From Jimgerdemannia flammicorona (lineage: Eukaryota > Mucoromycota > Endogonomycetes > Endogonales > Endogonaceae): a stretch of 17,435 bases of DNA. This document shows, piece after piece, positions 9,301-17,206 of this stretch. Where the stretch lies: positions 1 to 17,435 of the forward strand of contig RBNI01002815.1 in NCBI GenBank assembly GCA_003990745.1, read 5' to 3'. Made by a program: the position numbers and the translations under genes. The notes under the pieces were generated by a model. That model saw nothing but the letters and a program-made list of their open reading frames with translations. It had not been told where the DNA came from and searched no databases. Each line of letters starts with the position of its first letter. Within the stretch, counting starts at the first letter, position 1.

Positions 9301-10480
9301 GAACCCCATGATCAATTGGGTAAACCATTCTCTGACCATCAAGAAAGGACGCCACAACTTCAAACTGCAAGGCGAGAAGGACCCACTCAACTCTAGTGAC
9401 CCTGGACCAAAGATTACCCACATCAATAAGCTACAGCTTAAGAAATTAGCCAAGAAATGCCCTCTCTTCGCCATCTCCATCCACCCATCCAAAGGAGAAC
9501 CTGAGAACAAAGAAGAAGACTTTTCCAAAGTTGACAGCTGTATCAGACCACTATTCCAGAAATTCCAAGACATATTCCCGAAGAAACTCCCAAAAGGCCT
9601 ACCTCCCAAACGAGCAGTGGACCATGCCATCAAGACCATTCCAGATGCCAAGCCAGCCTTCAAGTCAATCTACCACATGTCTCCAAGAGAAATTGATGTA
9701 CTCAAGAAAGAAATTGACGAACTTCTGGAATAAGGATTCATCAGACCCAGTATATCACCCTATGGTGCACCAGTCCTCTTTGTTGTCAAGAAAGGAGGAG
9801 ACCTGCAAATATATATTGATTACCATAACCTCAATGAACAGACTATCAAGAACTATTGCCCACTACCCAGAATCGATTAAATATTTGATAGACTTACCAA
9901 CCCACAATTTATGAGCTCTTTTGACCTATGAAATGGTTACTGGCAAATTGCCATAAAAGAAGAAGACATTTATAAGACAGCCTTCCAAACCCGCTATGGA
10001 CATTTCGAATTCCTGGTTATGCCCTTTGGCTTAACTAATGCTCCTGCAATCTTCCAGATACTAATGAATACCATCCTGTATCCATACCTGGACAAATTTG
10101 TTGTTATCTACATTGATGACATTCTAGTCTTCAGCAAAACCCTGGAGGAACATCTCGAACACCTTGAACTAGTACTACTGAAACTCCAAGAAAACAGACT
10201 CTTTGCAAAACTCAGCAAGTGCGAATTCCTCCTGAAAGAAATTCAGTTCCTTGGACACATTATCACACTAAATGGAATCAAAGTAGATCCCAGCAAAATC
10301 TCCATGATCAAGGATTGGCCCAGACCCAAGAAGCTGAAAGACCTCCAGTCATTCCTGGGATTAGCAAACTATTACAGACAATTTGTTGCCAACTTTGCCA
10401 AAATCACCACTGCCCTTACCCAAATGACCAAGCACAGCAAGAAAGAAGAACAACCCTGGACCATGAAACAAGAGAAAGAC
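9301..10480 (+). pseudogene. pol: Reverse transcriptase domain
   Basis: After a Lys-rich linker, the RT domain starts near 9545 (FQDIFPKKLPKGLPP). It goes through [21 protein letters not shown] (9734 on), [15 protein letters not shown] (9917 on), [13 protein letters not shown] (10019) and the catalytic YIDD (10109-10120) to [12 protein letters not shown] (~10354). The two YIDD Asp residues are intact. Stops lie at 9731, 9878 and in FDL*NGYW, where the family has Arg (CGA to TGA). From 10019 to 10747 the frame is open for 243 codons. Catalyses cDNA synthesis in the particle; here it would be truncated. Confidence 0.92.
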
Positions 10481-10489
10481 TTCAACAAT

Positions 10490-10990
10490 CTTGCAAAATG
10501 GGGACCCGAACAAGATACTACCTTCCAAGCACTGAAGGATGCTTTGATAACCACTCCAGTACTTCAAGTGGCAAATCCTGCCCTACTATATGAAGTTACC
10601 ACTGATGCCTCTGACCTAGCTCTTGGAGCAGTACTCATACAAGAAGGACACTCTGTGGCCTATCACTCTCACAAGTTCAATGACACTGAAATCAACTATG
10701 CAACTCACGAGAAGGAAATGTTAGCCATTATAGACACTCTGATCAAATAGTGACCATACTTAGAAGGAGAACACTTCACTGTATTGACTGACTACAAGTT
10801 ATTAGTCAATATCAAGACCCAGGCTACTCTTTCTCGAAAGCAAGCCAGATGGATGAAAGTCCTCACCAACTTTAACTATGAAATCCAGTATCACCCTGGC
10901 AAGGAAAACATTGTTGCCAATGCAATCTCCAGACCACCTATTGAAGAAGTTATCCAAACTCTCACCCTGATTACAAACTCCATTATGGAA
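10490..10990 (+). pseudogene. RNase H domain
   Basis: Ty3/gypsy-type RNase H follows RT in frame. [13 protein letters not shown] (~10600) carries the first catalytic Asp, THEKEMLAI (~10702) the Glu, and VLTDYKLL (~10778) a further Asp with Tyr for the usual His (CAC to TAC type change). The closing GKENIVANAISRPP (~10900) has Asn where ADALSR-type motifs have Asp, a G-to-A change. A double stop TAG TGA at 10748-10753 fits Trp-Arg in relatives. It would remove the RNA strand during reverse transcription. Confidence 0.8.
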
Positions 10991-10999
10991 CAAATTATC

Positions 11000-12230
11000 A
11001 CAGCATGTGCTGATGATAAGGAAGCTCAAGTACTCTGAGAAATCCTGAACAGTGATGATGCTGACAAGCATACCCAATACAATCAATACTGACTTAAAGA
11101 CAATGCTATCTATTATAAGAACAGACTGTATATTCCAAACAACTGAGACCTCTGAAGGACTATCCTATTCAAATGTCATGATGCCCCTACAGCTGGACAT
11201 TTAGGATTTGATAAATGCTACGAAGTTATCTCCCAAAACTTCTATTGGCCCTGCATGGCAGATCAGCTCAAAACCTATATCACTTCCTGTGATGCCTGCC
11301 AATGAAACAAGTCCTCAACACTAGCAAAACCTGGCCTACTCCACTCTATCCCAGTACCATCTGCTAATTGGGAATAAGTCTCTATGGACTTCATTGTACA
11401 ACTACCCTAAACCAAGAATGAGAAAGATACAATTGTTGTCTTTGTGGACTATCTCAGCAAACAAGCTCACTTTGTATCAACCACCACCACTGCAACAGCA
11501 CCAGACATAGCTATACTCTTATTTGACAATATCTTTCACTATCATGGTCTCCCTAAGATCATTGTTAGTGACTGAGACCCGAAATTTACCAGCCATTTTT
11601 GGAAAGCCCTCCATACGTACCTTGGAATGAAACTTGCACTATCTACAGCCTTTCACCCCGAAACTGATGGCCAAACTGAAAGAATGAACCAAACTCTGGA
11701 ACAAATGCTAAGGAACTATGTTTCCTACAGACAAGATGATTGGCATAAACACCTCACTGCAGTTGAGTTTGCCTATAACAACAGCAAGCAAGCCTCTCTT
11801 AGAATGACCCCATTCTTTGCCAATACTGGTCAAAACCCAAACACTCCTCTGACACTCATCCAAACCACTGAAGAACCCTCCACAGTTGAAGCTGTTGAAG
11901 AATTCTTACTCCGAATGCATAATCTAAGTCAGATCGCAATTGAGAATTTATCGCGAGCCCAAGAACAACAGTCACAGTATATTAACCAACATCGCCGAGA
12001 AGAAACCTTCGATATTGGAGAGAAAGTTCTATTAGACATCCGAGGATACCGAGTTGACAACCTCAAGCACAGACCATCTACAAAGCTGAACAGCAAGTTT
12101 ATTGGACCATTTGAAGTCATTGCACAAGTCTCTCTGACCTCCTATAAATTGGTGCTACTGGATACCATTAAGATTCACCCAGTCTTCAATGTCCAATGTC
12201 TCAAGCAATACAATGACAATGATGATGAAC
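11000..12230 (+). pseudogene. Integrase (HHCC, D,D35E core, GPF/Y-type end)
   Basis: The HHCC zinc-binding part spans ~11170-11313 (FKCHDAPTAGHLG ... FYWPCM ... TSCDACQ). The core has MDFIVQLP with Asp at 11387, VSD*DPKF with Asp at 11570 and GQTERMNQTLEQ with Glu at 11678, giving exactly 35 residues between the last two. SKFIGPFEVI (~12090) is the GPF/Y module, then HPVFNVQCLKQY leads to the chromodomain. Stops replace Arg in ACQ*NK and VSD*DP (CGA to TGA) and probably Gln in NWE*VSMDF. The last 205 codons from 11627 are open. All three catalytic acids remain, but the protein cannot be made whole. Confidence 0.9.
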
Positions 12231-12241
12231 TATTCCTGAAC

Positions 12242-12451
12242 TGAACTACAGAACCACCTGCACCTATCATTATTAATGATCAGGAAGAATACGAAGTTGA
12301 ACAAATCCTCAACAGACGTGGCCACAAGAACCACTCTGAGTATCTCATTAAATGGAAAGGTTATCCAATCCATGATGCAACATAGGAACCCAAGACCAAT
12401 CTCCAGAATACTACCGACTTAGTTCAGGAATATGATTCCTTGAACAACTGA
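12242..12451 (+). pseudogene. C-terminal chromodomain of the polyprotein
   Basis: EYEVEQILNRRGHKNHSEYL followed by IKWKGYP and HDAT*EPKTNL is a classic chromodomain (12287-~12433). The aromatic-cage candidates Tyr 12290, Trp and Tyr of KWKGYP are present. TAG at 12383 replaces the Trp of the conserved ATWEP. The TGA at 12242 is CGA in element B (15660-15662, minus), direct proof of C-to-T. Chromodomains of chromoviral integrases bind methylated H3 and steer integration into heterochromatin, consistent with this nested-repeat setting. The frame ends at TGA 12449, or at TAA 12482 if that TGA is also mutational. Confidence 0.88.
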
Positions 12452-12868
12452 ATGCTGAATACTCCTGCACCTATTAGTACATAACATATATTACCCCCCC
12501 GAACATTATAATTATCATGAACCTAATCAAGAACTCAGCAAGATAGAATAAAAGAATACTGACCCTCTGGAAAAAATAGCAAAACTGAAAGCAAGCCTAT
12601 TCTCCCCATACCACTGGTGGGAAACAAGGCATAGACATTTAAGAAGATTCCTTAGAGGAAATTCTCCAGTAGTGAATGATGTCAGAATTACCTCCGGCAT
12701 ACAGCATTGAACACACGACCCTTTAACGTGTAAATCCAATGTGTTAGGCAACTATACTACAAGCATGTCACTTTCTGAAAAAATGGACTTTACTGGACTT
12801 TTAACCTCCCAAATGGTGTAACAACACTAGAACAAAATTAGAAGATCTCAACGAGGACATCGAAAGCT
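12452..12868. other. Untranslated spacer between polyprotein and 3' LTR
   Basis: About 420 bp with no supported ORF. It contains a C7 run near 12495 and the tRNA-like sequence at 12692-12766. Element B lacks roughly 12340-12800, so the spacer is either deleted in B or holds an insertion (for example a SINE) in A. Confidence 0.5.
12692..12766 (-). ncRNA. tRNA-Val(TAC)-like relic
   Basis: Minus strand: TAGTATAGTTGCC resembles a tRNA A box. GTAT/ACAC can form a D stem if one G-to-A change is allowed. The 7-nt loop TTTACAC carries anticodon TAC, flanked by TTGGA/GTTAA arms that pair 4 of 5 counting G-T. GTGTTCAATGC resembles a B box. The T stem and acceptor stem pair poorly and there is no CCA, so it is not a working tRNA. 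It could be the head of a tRNA-derived SINE or a decayed pseudogene; chance remains possible. Confidence 0.33.
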
Positions 12869-12881
12869 AAGAAGGGGAGAG
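12869..12881 (+). other. Polypurine tract of element A
   Basis: AAGAAGGGGAGAG sits two bases before the TGTAAGCG start of the 3' LTR. It is the expected primer for plus-strand DNA synthesis. B has the same tract next to its LTR (15498-15510, minus strand). Confidence 0.8.
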
Positions 12882-12882
12882 T

Positions 12883-13999
12883 TGTAAGCGCATAATCTCT
12901 AAGCCACAGAAATTGCATGTCACCCTCTTAACAAGCCACTGAACTCACACATGACCTCTGAACAAATCTGGAAATCACCTGTGTGATCATGAAGCTGAGT
13001 CAAACAGAAGTCACAGCATACAAAGCTGAGTCAATACAAAGTCACAGAACACAAGATTCATACAAACAGAATCTTACCAATTAAGAACAGATGCATATAT
13101 ACTGAGCCCCAAGATATGTCGAAATGGAGAACCAAAATAAATAACAACCACAACTTCTAACCACACAAACATGACCACTGAGATCTATAACTGTATCCAT
13201 GCTGACATTTGGAATGCCATTGTCAACCGAGCTATACCCTCTCTGCCTCTCATGAATATCCATAGCCTAGCACCCCTCTACTTTGTGGAAGCCCAATGGA
13301 ATGCCCTGAACATGCTTAACAAGGCCCACCAGATTGGACAAATCTCAAGCTACTATCAGATCAGCTGCCTCCTGGAAGATATGGTTGAACACCACCACGA
13401 TACAGATATTACCCAGATATCTCAACACCAGAAGCTCATTGCCCGCAAATACCAAGAACTCTTCTATGAGTACAGCACCTTTATTCCCTACCTCCAAGTT
13501 ACTACTAGTGAAATGGTTGCTACCCTGTCCTATGGCCAAATCAATGACATGATACAAGAACTCAACCACAAGTATCTCGAATACATTCAGACTACCAACA
13601 GAACCTTCCTGCACCCCGATGACTACATCCTGCAAATGCCCCAAGTTGGATATACCATGAAAGATATCTACGATATAATCCACTTCGATGAAGACGAAGC
13701 AGAAGACAATGATCCCTCTGATGCCGACATGATCTCAAGCCAAGGATCTCTACCAACTCTGATCACACTGCCAACCTTACCAATGAACTTACAACAGTTC
13801 ATAACCACATACAAGACTTATTGAAACAATGACCACTGGTATGAATACCAATCTGCATTCACCCCCAATTACTTCAACTACAATGAAGAGACTAGAGAAC
13901 ACAATCTGTACCTTCAGACAACTCTCGAGATTGAACCAACCACTACACTACCTGAGTACGAGTGACATGAACCACAGCTGCCAGTATACTACAATCCCA
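12883..13999 (+). repeat. 3' LTR of element A, truncated
   Basis: Starts TGTAAGCGCATAATC directly after the polypurine tract and follows 4292-5404 closely, differing by many mostly transition changes. It stops at ...ACAATCCCA (13999), where the 5' LTR continues ATGACTCATAG but here inverted gag sequence of element B begins. The TATA box, poly-A signal and right terminus are therefore missing. Confidence 0.9.
13171..13998 (+). pseudogene. LTR-encoded ORF, 3' LTR copy (217 codons open, then broken)
   Basis: Better-preserved copy of the U3 ORF. From ATG 13171 it is open for 217 codons to TGA 13822. The frame continues in register with the 5' copy through a second TGA (13963) until the LTR is cut at ~13999, about 90 codons short of the end. 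The 5' copy has the same TGA at 5231. Predicted protein: rich in His/Gln/Tyr in the first half (MVEHHHDTD, ISQHQKLIARKYQELFYEY), with an acidic segment (DEDEAEDNDPSDAD) near residue 180. It has no signal peptide, membrane segment or known motif. In genomic RNA it lies ~720 nt 3' of the polyprotein frame. Function unknown; it could be accessory, structural or a captured host fragment. Confidence 0.6.
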
Positions 14000-14002
14000 C
14001 AT

Positions 14003-14289
14003 ATAAGAGGGTTGCTTTTTAGGGTAACCGTTACGTAGTTCTGGAAGGGTTTTCTGGAAGTTCTGGATATTCTAGAAGACTATTTTCTTATGGTCAAGAT
14101 TAATTTCATATGGAGTACATCCTCTACACTTATTGATTTCAAGATCGGGTTGACGTCTCAACCAAAGTCCTTTTTTTGGACTAGTTCTGGATGTTCAGGA
14201 TTTTTCATATTTCAGGAAGTTCAAGAAACTAAGACCAGCTTAGTTGAATTGGCATATCGCTGCAGACAATACCCAATTAGGAAATTTCG
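14003..14289 (-). pseudogene. Element B start of internal region and gag N-terminus
   Basis: Matches A 6070-6355 in inverse orientation, from the palindromic border sequence through the first gag codons up to the AAAAAGCAACCCTCTTA point. It keeps the in-frame TAG corresponding to A 6176. It is broken at the junction with A's 3' LTR (~14000-14003), so only the first ~55 gag codons remain. Confidence 0.75.
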
Positions 14290-15496
14290 TGATGGGGTTA
14301 GGAGTGGGACCTAACGGGGAGCGGATTTACTTAAGAGTGGTTTGTAGGTTATTAAATAGGTTTATTTGCTATTCATGATATTGCTATACTAGGAGTAGTT
14401 GTATGAAGGGATATTGTGGGGAAGTATTCAAGAATGTTCTTGTATGTTCGAGTCTGTTCAAGTCTGAGATTCTGAGGTCTGGGGGAGGGGGTATTTATAC
14501 TAGTGGGGGGCTATCTGGACTATGTTAAATATGGATGTGGCACTAAGTGCTTTGCTGAGTCAGAATGTAGTCACATAGTACAAGAGTGATCTGATATGTC
14601 AAGAGATCGTCTGACTGCTGAGTCAGTTCACAGTCACGTCGTACAAGGCTAATCTAACTATACTATGACTGCTAAGCTATTTATAGATTTAGGTACTGTC
14701 TGGTTAGTCTTTTGATGACATCACTATTGATGACATCATCACTGGCAAAGTCTGAGCAGTTTTCTGACTTCTGACATCATCAGTTTTAAGGTGTTGTCAC
14801 TTCTATCTCTTGCAAGATTAAGGCTGTCCTTGGTGGTGGTGGTTGTACAAGGATAACAGGTCTTGGTTCTCTTTTTTTTTGGTCTGCTGGCACATTTGCG
14901 AGGACTGGCCATTCTCGTCTAGGATGAGGGCTTCCAATGTCATGGCTGGGGGTTTGAACCTCTCAGAAATGATATTTTCTGTAATCCAAGGCAATTTCTA
15001 GTAGTAATATCTGTCATGTGGATGGCTTGAGATTGGTTTTGATGTTTGTTAGCTTTCTTGAGTTCAGATGAAGCATCCATCACTCTCCAACGGAGGTGAC
15101 ACAGATAGAGTGAACAGAGTTGTTCAAATGCATTTTGCTTCTATTAAGTAATGAGGTCTTGTATAGTCACAGTATATCTTGGTCTTGAGTTGATAAGTAC
15201 AGTTCGTGAATCTTTGGGTAGATGAGATAGGGTTCTTCTTGTCTCAATTTGAGTTTGGTACTTTCGGTTTTCTTTTGTAATAGTACAGTACACTAAACTA
15301 GTTATAGCAGTTTAGAGTCAGTCTTATGGTTGTAGTACTTCTTCTAGTATTCTTGTATCTTGGCGGTGGGTTCTTGTGCTTGCTGGTATATTTTATATAA
15401 CCAGATGATCTCTTGTTTTGTAGTCTCGCATGTGGTTTCCAAATTAGTTCTGAGGATATCATGCGATTTTAGTAGCTTAGAGGTTGTGCACTTACA
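14290..15496 (-). repeat. LTR of element B, divergent U3
   Basis: On the minus strand it begins TGTAAGTGCACAACCTC at 15496 after an AAGAAGGGGAGAG tract and ends CCCCATCA at 14290, ~1.2 kb. The last ~430 bp (TATA box 14492-14499, AATAAA 14361-14366) closely match A's LTR. The ~750 bp before are strongly diverged or replaced, although the first ~35 bases are again similar. TGAGTCA sites occur at 14556-14562 and 14619-14625. A frame ending SDDVINSDVIK (14743-14711, minus) corresponds to the C-terminus of A's LTR ORF. Confidence 0.75.
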
Positions 15497-15510
15497 ACTC
15501 TCCCCTTCTT

Positions 15511-15675
15511 AGCTTTCAACATCCTCGTCGGGGCCTTCTAATTTGTTCTGGTATTGTTGTACTATTTGGATGATTCTTGTGGCTGTGTTTGTTGAGGATT
15601 TGTTCAATTTTGTATTCTTCTTGGTCATTAATAATGACAGGTATAGGTGGTTCTGTGGTTCGGTTCAGAAATGTG
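15511..15675 (-). pseudogene. Element B chromodomain fragment and 3' spacer
   Basis: Minus-strand FLNRTTEPPIPVIINDQEEY continues KIEQILNK and matches A from ~12230 to ~12340, so only the first half of the chromodomain remains. It then jumps to the sequence just before the polypurine tract (A ~12810). CGA at 15660-15662 is intact where A has TGA. The conserved KWKGYP..TWEP half is deleted. Confidence 0.7.
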
Positions 15676-16802
15676 TCTCAGACTTTCTGGAGTAGTGGTC
15701 TAACATGGCTGTCAACTTTGGAAAAGTCTTCTTCAGAGTTCTCAGGTTTTCCTTTGGATGGACGGATGGAGATAGCAAAGAGAGAGCATCTCTTGGCTAA
15801 TTTCTTAAGTTGTAGCTTATTGATGTGGGTGATCTTTGGTCCAGGGTCACTAGAGTTGAGTGTGTCCTTTTCGCCTTGCAGTTTAAAGTTGTGGCGTCCT
15901 TTCTTGATGGTCAGAGAATGGTTTACCCAATCGATCATGGGGTTCTCTTATTTTAACTATGGAGTTCCAAGGATGATTTCATTATCAGGAAGTGGTACAA
16001 TCTGGAGGATAATATGTACTCAGTAGTCACCAATTCAGAAGGGTAGATTGCAGACTTCCTTGTTAATAACATATGAGGTTCCATCAGCTGTGGCAACTGC
16101 TTGAGTTTGTTGTACCAGAGAGGTGAAAACCTTGAGTCTGTTGGCTGTTTCTTCATTGATGAAGTTGCCTGAGGCACCACTGTCTATCATAATCTTGACA
16201 GGTGCTCGATTGACAAAAGCTTTAAGTGTAAGCAGTTTGTCTGATCCAATGGTAGTGATTTCGGTTGTAGGGGCTTTCCTTCTGTTGATTCTTCTTTGAG
16301 CCAGTTCGTTGACACAAGAGAAGCAATCATCAATCATGCAGAAAGAGTATATTCCAATGCCATGGGGGCATTGGCCACTTGGTATATATCCATCTTCAAT
16401 TTTCTTATAGAATTGTTCTTCTTTGTTCATGGTAGATTGGACTGGGGTCTTGTTTGATGAGCCAAATCCTTTGGATCCTTGGATGGTGAGCAGTAGTTCA
16501 GGGATTTCCTTAACTGTCAGGGTTGACTCGATTTTTTCGAATAGGATCTGGGCAATACAGAATCCAATGGGAATCTTGAAGAGTGTCCAACTGTGGTTTC
16601 AGATGAGGACAATAATTTCGCTTGTGTAATCTTCGTCAATGACTCCTCCTTCTACTGAGAGTCCTTTCAATGCTAGGCTGCTGCAACAGCATATTCTTCC
16701 AACATGTCCTTCAGGAATTTGGATACTGATTCCTGTGTAGACTTGCTTGACTTCTCGGTTAGAGACTGTAGCTTCTTCGGCTGCATACAGGTCATATCCA
16801 GC
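15676..16802 (-). pseudogene. Element B dUTPase-protease-RT leader fragment
   Basis: Minus-strand frame parallel to A 8445-9555. It starts inside dUTPase motif I (GYDLYAAEE at the hAT breakpoint), keeps motifs II-V, then the protease with an intact DSGA (16173-16184) and the KITHINKLQLKKLAK linker. It stops at a deletion junction near 15676. TGA codons corresponding to A 8645, 9209 and 9224 are shared, so those mutations either predate the split or are recurrent. Motif V has CAA (16479-16481) where A has TGA. The longest open piece is 131 codons (16430-16035). Confidence 0.82.
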
Positions 16803-16861
16803 TAGTGCTCCGAACGAGTCAATTCGAATCAAATCCGGATTCGATTCGTCACATGACGGAT

Positions 16862-17128
16862 TGATCCGAATCTCAAATCCGAAGCCATCTGAATCAACTC
16901 GGATTAATCCGAATCACCCCATCCAAATCGCCCCATCCGAATCACCCATCCGAACCACCCCAATCCGAATCACTCAATCCAAATCACTCAATCCGAATCA
17001 CTCAATCCGAATCACTCAATCTGAATCACTCAATTCGAATCCTCCAATTCGAATCCTCCAATTCGAATCCTCCAATCCAAATCTGAATCCGAATCCTTCA
17101 ACCGAATCCTCCAATCCAAATCCTCCAC
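16862..17128 (+). repeat. Subterminal tandem repeats of the hAT element (14-bp units)
   Basis: Units of the form AATCCGAATCACTC recur with 14-bp spacing, most regularly from ~16968 to 17027, and then switch to AATTCGAATCCTCC units (~17032-17075). Core CCGAATC/TTCGAATC appears more than ten times, some as TCTGAATC or TCCAAATC, i.e. CpG decayed in either direction. Such arrays in hAT ends can be transposase-binding sites; that role is inferred. Confidence 0.7.
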
Positions 17129-17148
17129 ATGACTCATATGCCGGACGC

Positions 17149-17206
17149 GTCCACAACACAACACACACAATACACACACATGCACACGCAAACACGCAAA
17201 CACACA
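17149..17206 (+). repeat. CA-rich microsatellite
   Basis: Imperfect (CA)n: ACACAACACACACAATACAC, with CACGCAAA inserts further on. It lies between the subterminal repeats and the transposase coding start. A second short CACACACACA run is at ~17393-17401. Confidence 0.6.

Larger units (their letters stand above)
4292..13999 (+). mobile_element. Element A: Ty3/gypsy chromovirus-type LTR retrotransposon with dUTPase domain, inactivated
   Basis: Near-complete element: 5' LTR (4292-~6069), one long gag-dUTPase-pol-chromodomain frame (~6179-12451), polypurine tract (12869-12881) and a truncated 3' LTR (12883-~13999). The order protease, RT, RNase H, integrase, chromodomain is that of Ty3/gypsy chromoviruses. 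All domains share one frame, so a single polyprotein is implied. The 30 internal stops are 19 TGA, 8 TAA and 3 TAG, and I see no frameshift, so decay is by substitution only. The 3' LTR breaks off where inverted element B begins. The LTRs differ by many, mostly transition, changes, so insertion is old or mutation was accelerated. The copy cannot be autonomous. Confidence 0.93.
14003..16802 (-). mobile_element. Element B: rearranged, deleted relative of element A
   Basis: Read on the minus strand, the order is dUTPase (part) - protease - short RT-proximal piece - chromodomain piece - polypurine tract - LTR (15496-14290) - start of the internal region/gag (14289-14003). The LTR is thus flanked by internal sequence on both sides, as in a tandem or recombined array rather than a normal element end. 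Against A two internal deletions are visible: ~9555 to ~12230 and ~12340 to ~12800. The left end abuts A's truncated 3' LTR; the right end is interrupted by a hAT element at 16803. Confidence 0.82.

Noticed and set aside
9220..9663. Minus-strand ORF of 147 codons opposite the protease/RT leader, and its counterpart 15577-16026 on the plus strand
   Set aside because: Both are antisense to the same conserved protease-linker region in A and B; conservation is explained by the sense frame.
9531..9914. 127-codon plus-strand ORF in another frame of RT, and 10219-10593 likewise
   Set aside because: RT motifs are read in the neighbouring frame; these are frame shadows.
6179..12451. TGA read as a sense codon (variant genetic code) in the long frame
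   Set aside because: TGA sits where Arg, not Trp, is expected (e.g. VSD*DP, ACQ*NK), B has CGA at one such site, and TAA and TAG also interrupt the frame.
12527..12751. 74-codon minus-strand ORF in the 3' spacer
   Set aside because: No similarity or composition signal, and it overlaps the tRNA-like segment; likely chance.
16862..17128. CRISPR-like array
   Set aside because: Units are 14 bp, directly adjacent without unique spacers, and the context is a eukaryotic transposon end.
16747..17206. The whole 204-codon plus-strand ORF as a hAT protein
   Set aside because: Its first ~19 codons are antisense dUTPase and it crosses the transposon end and a minisatellite; only the part from about 17207 on looks coding.
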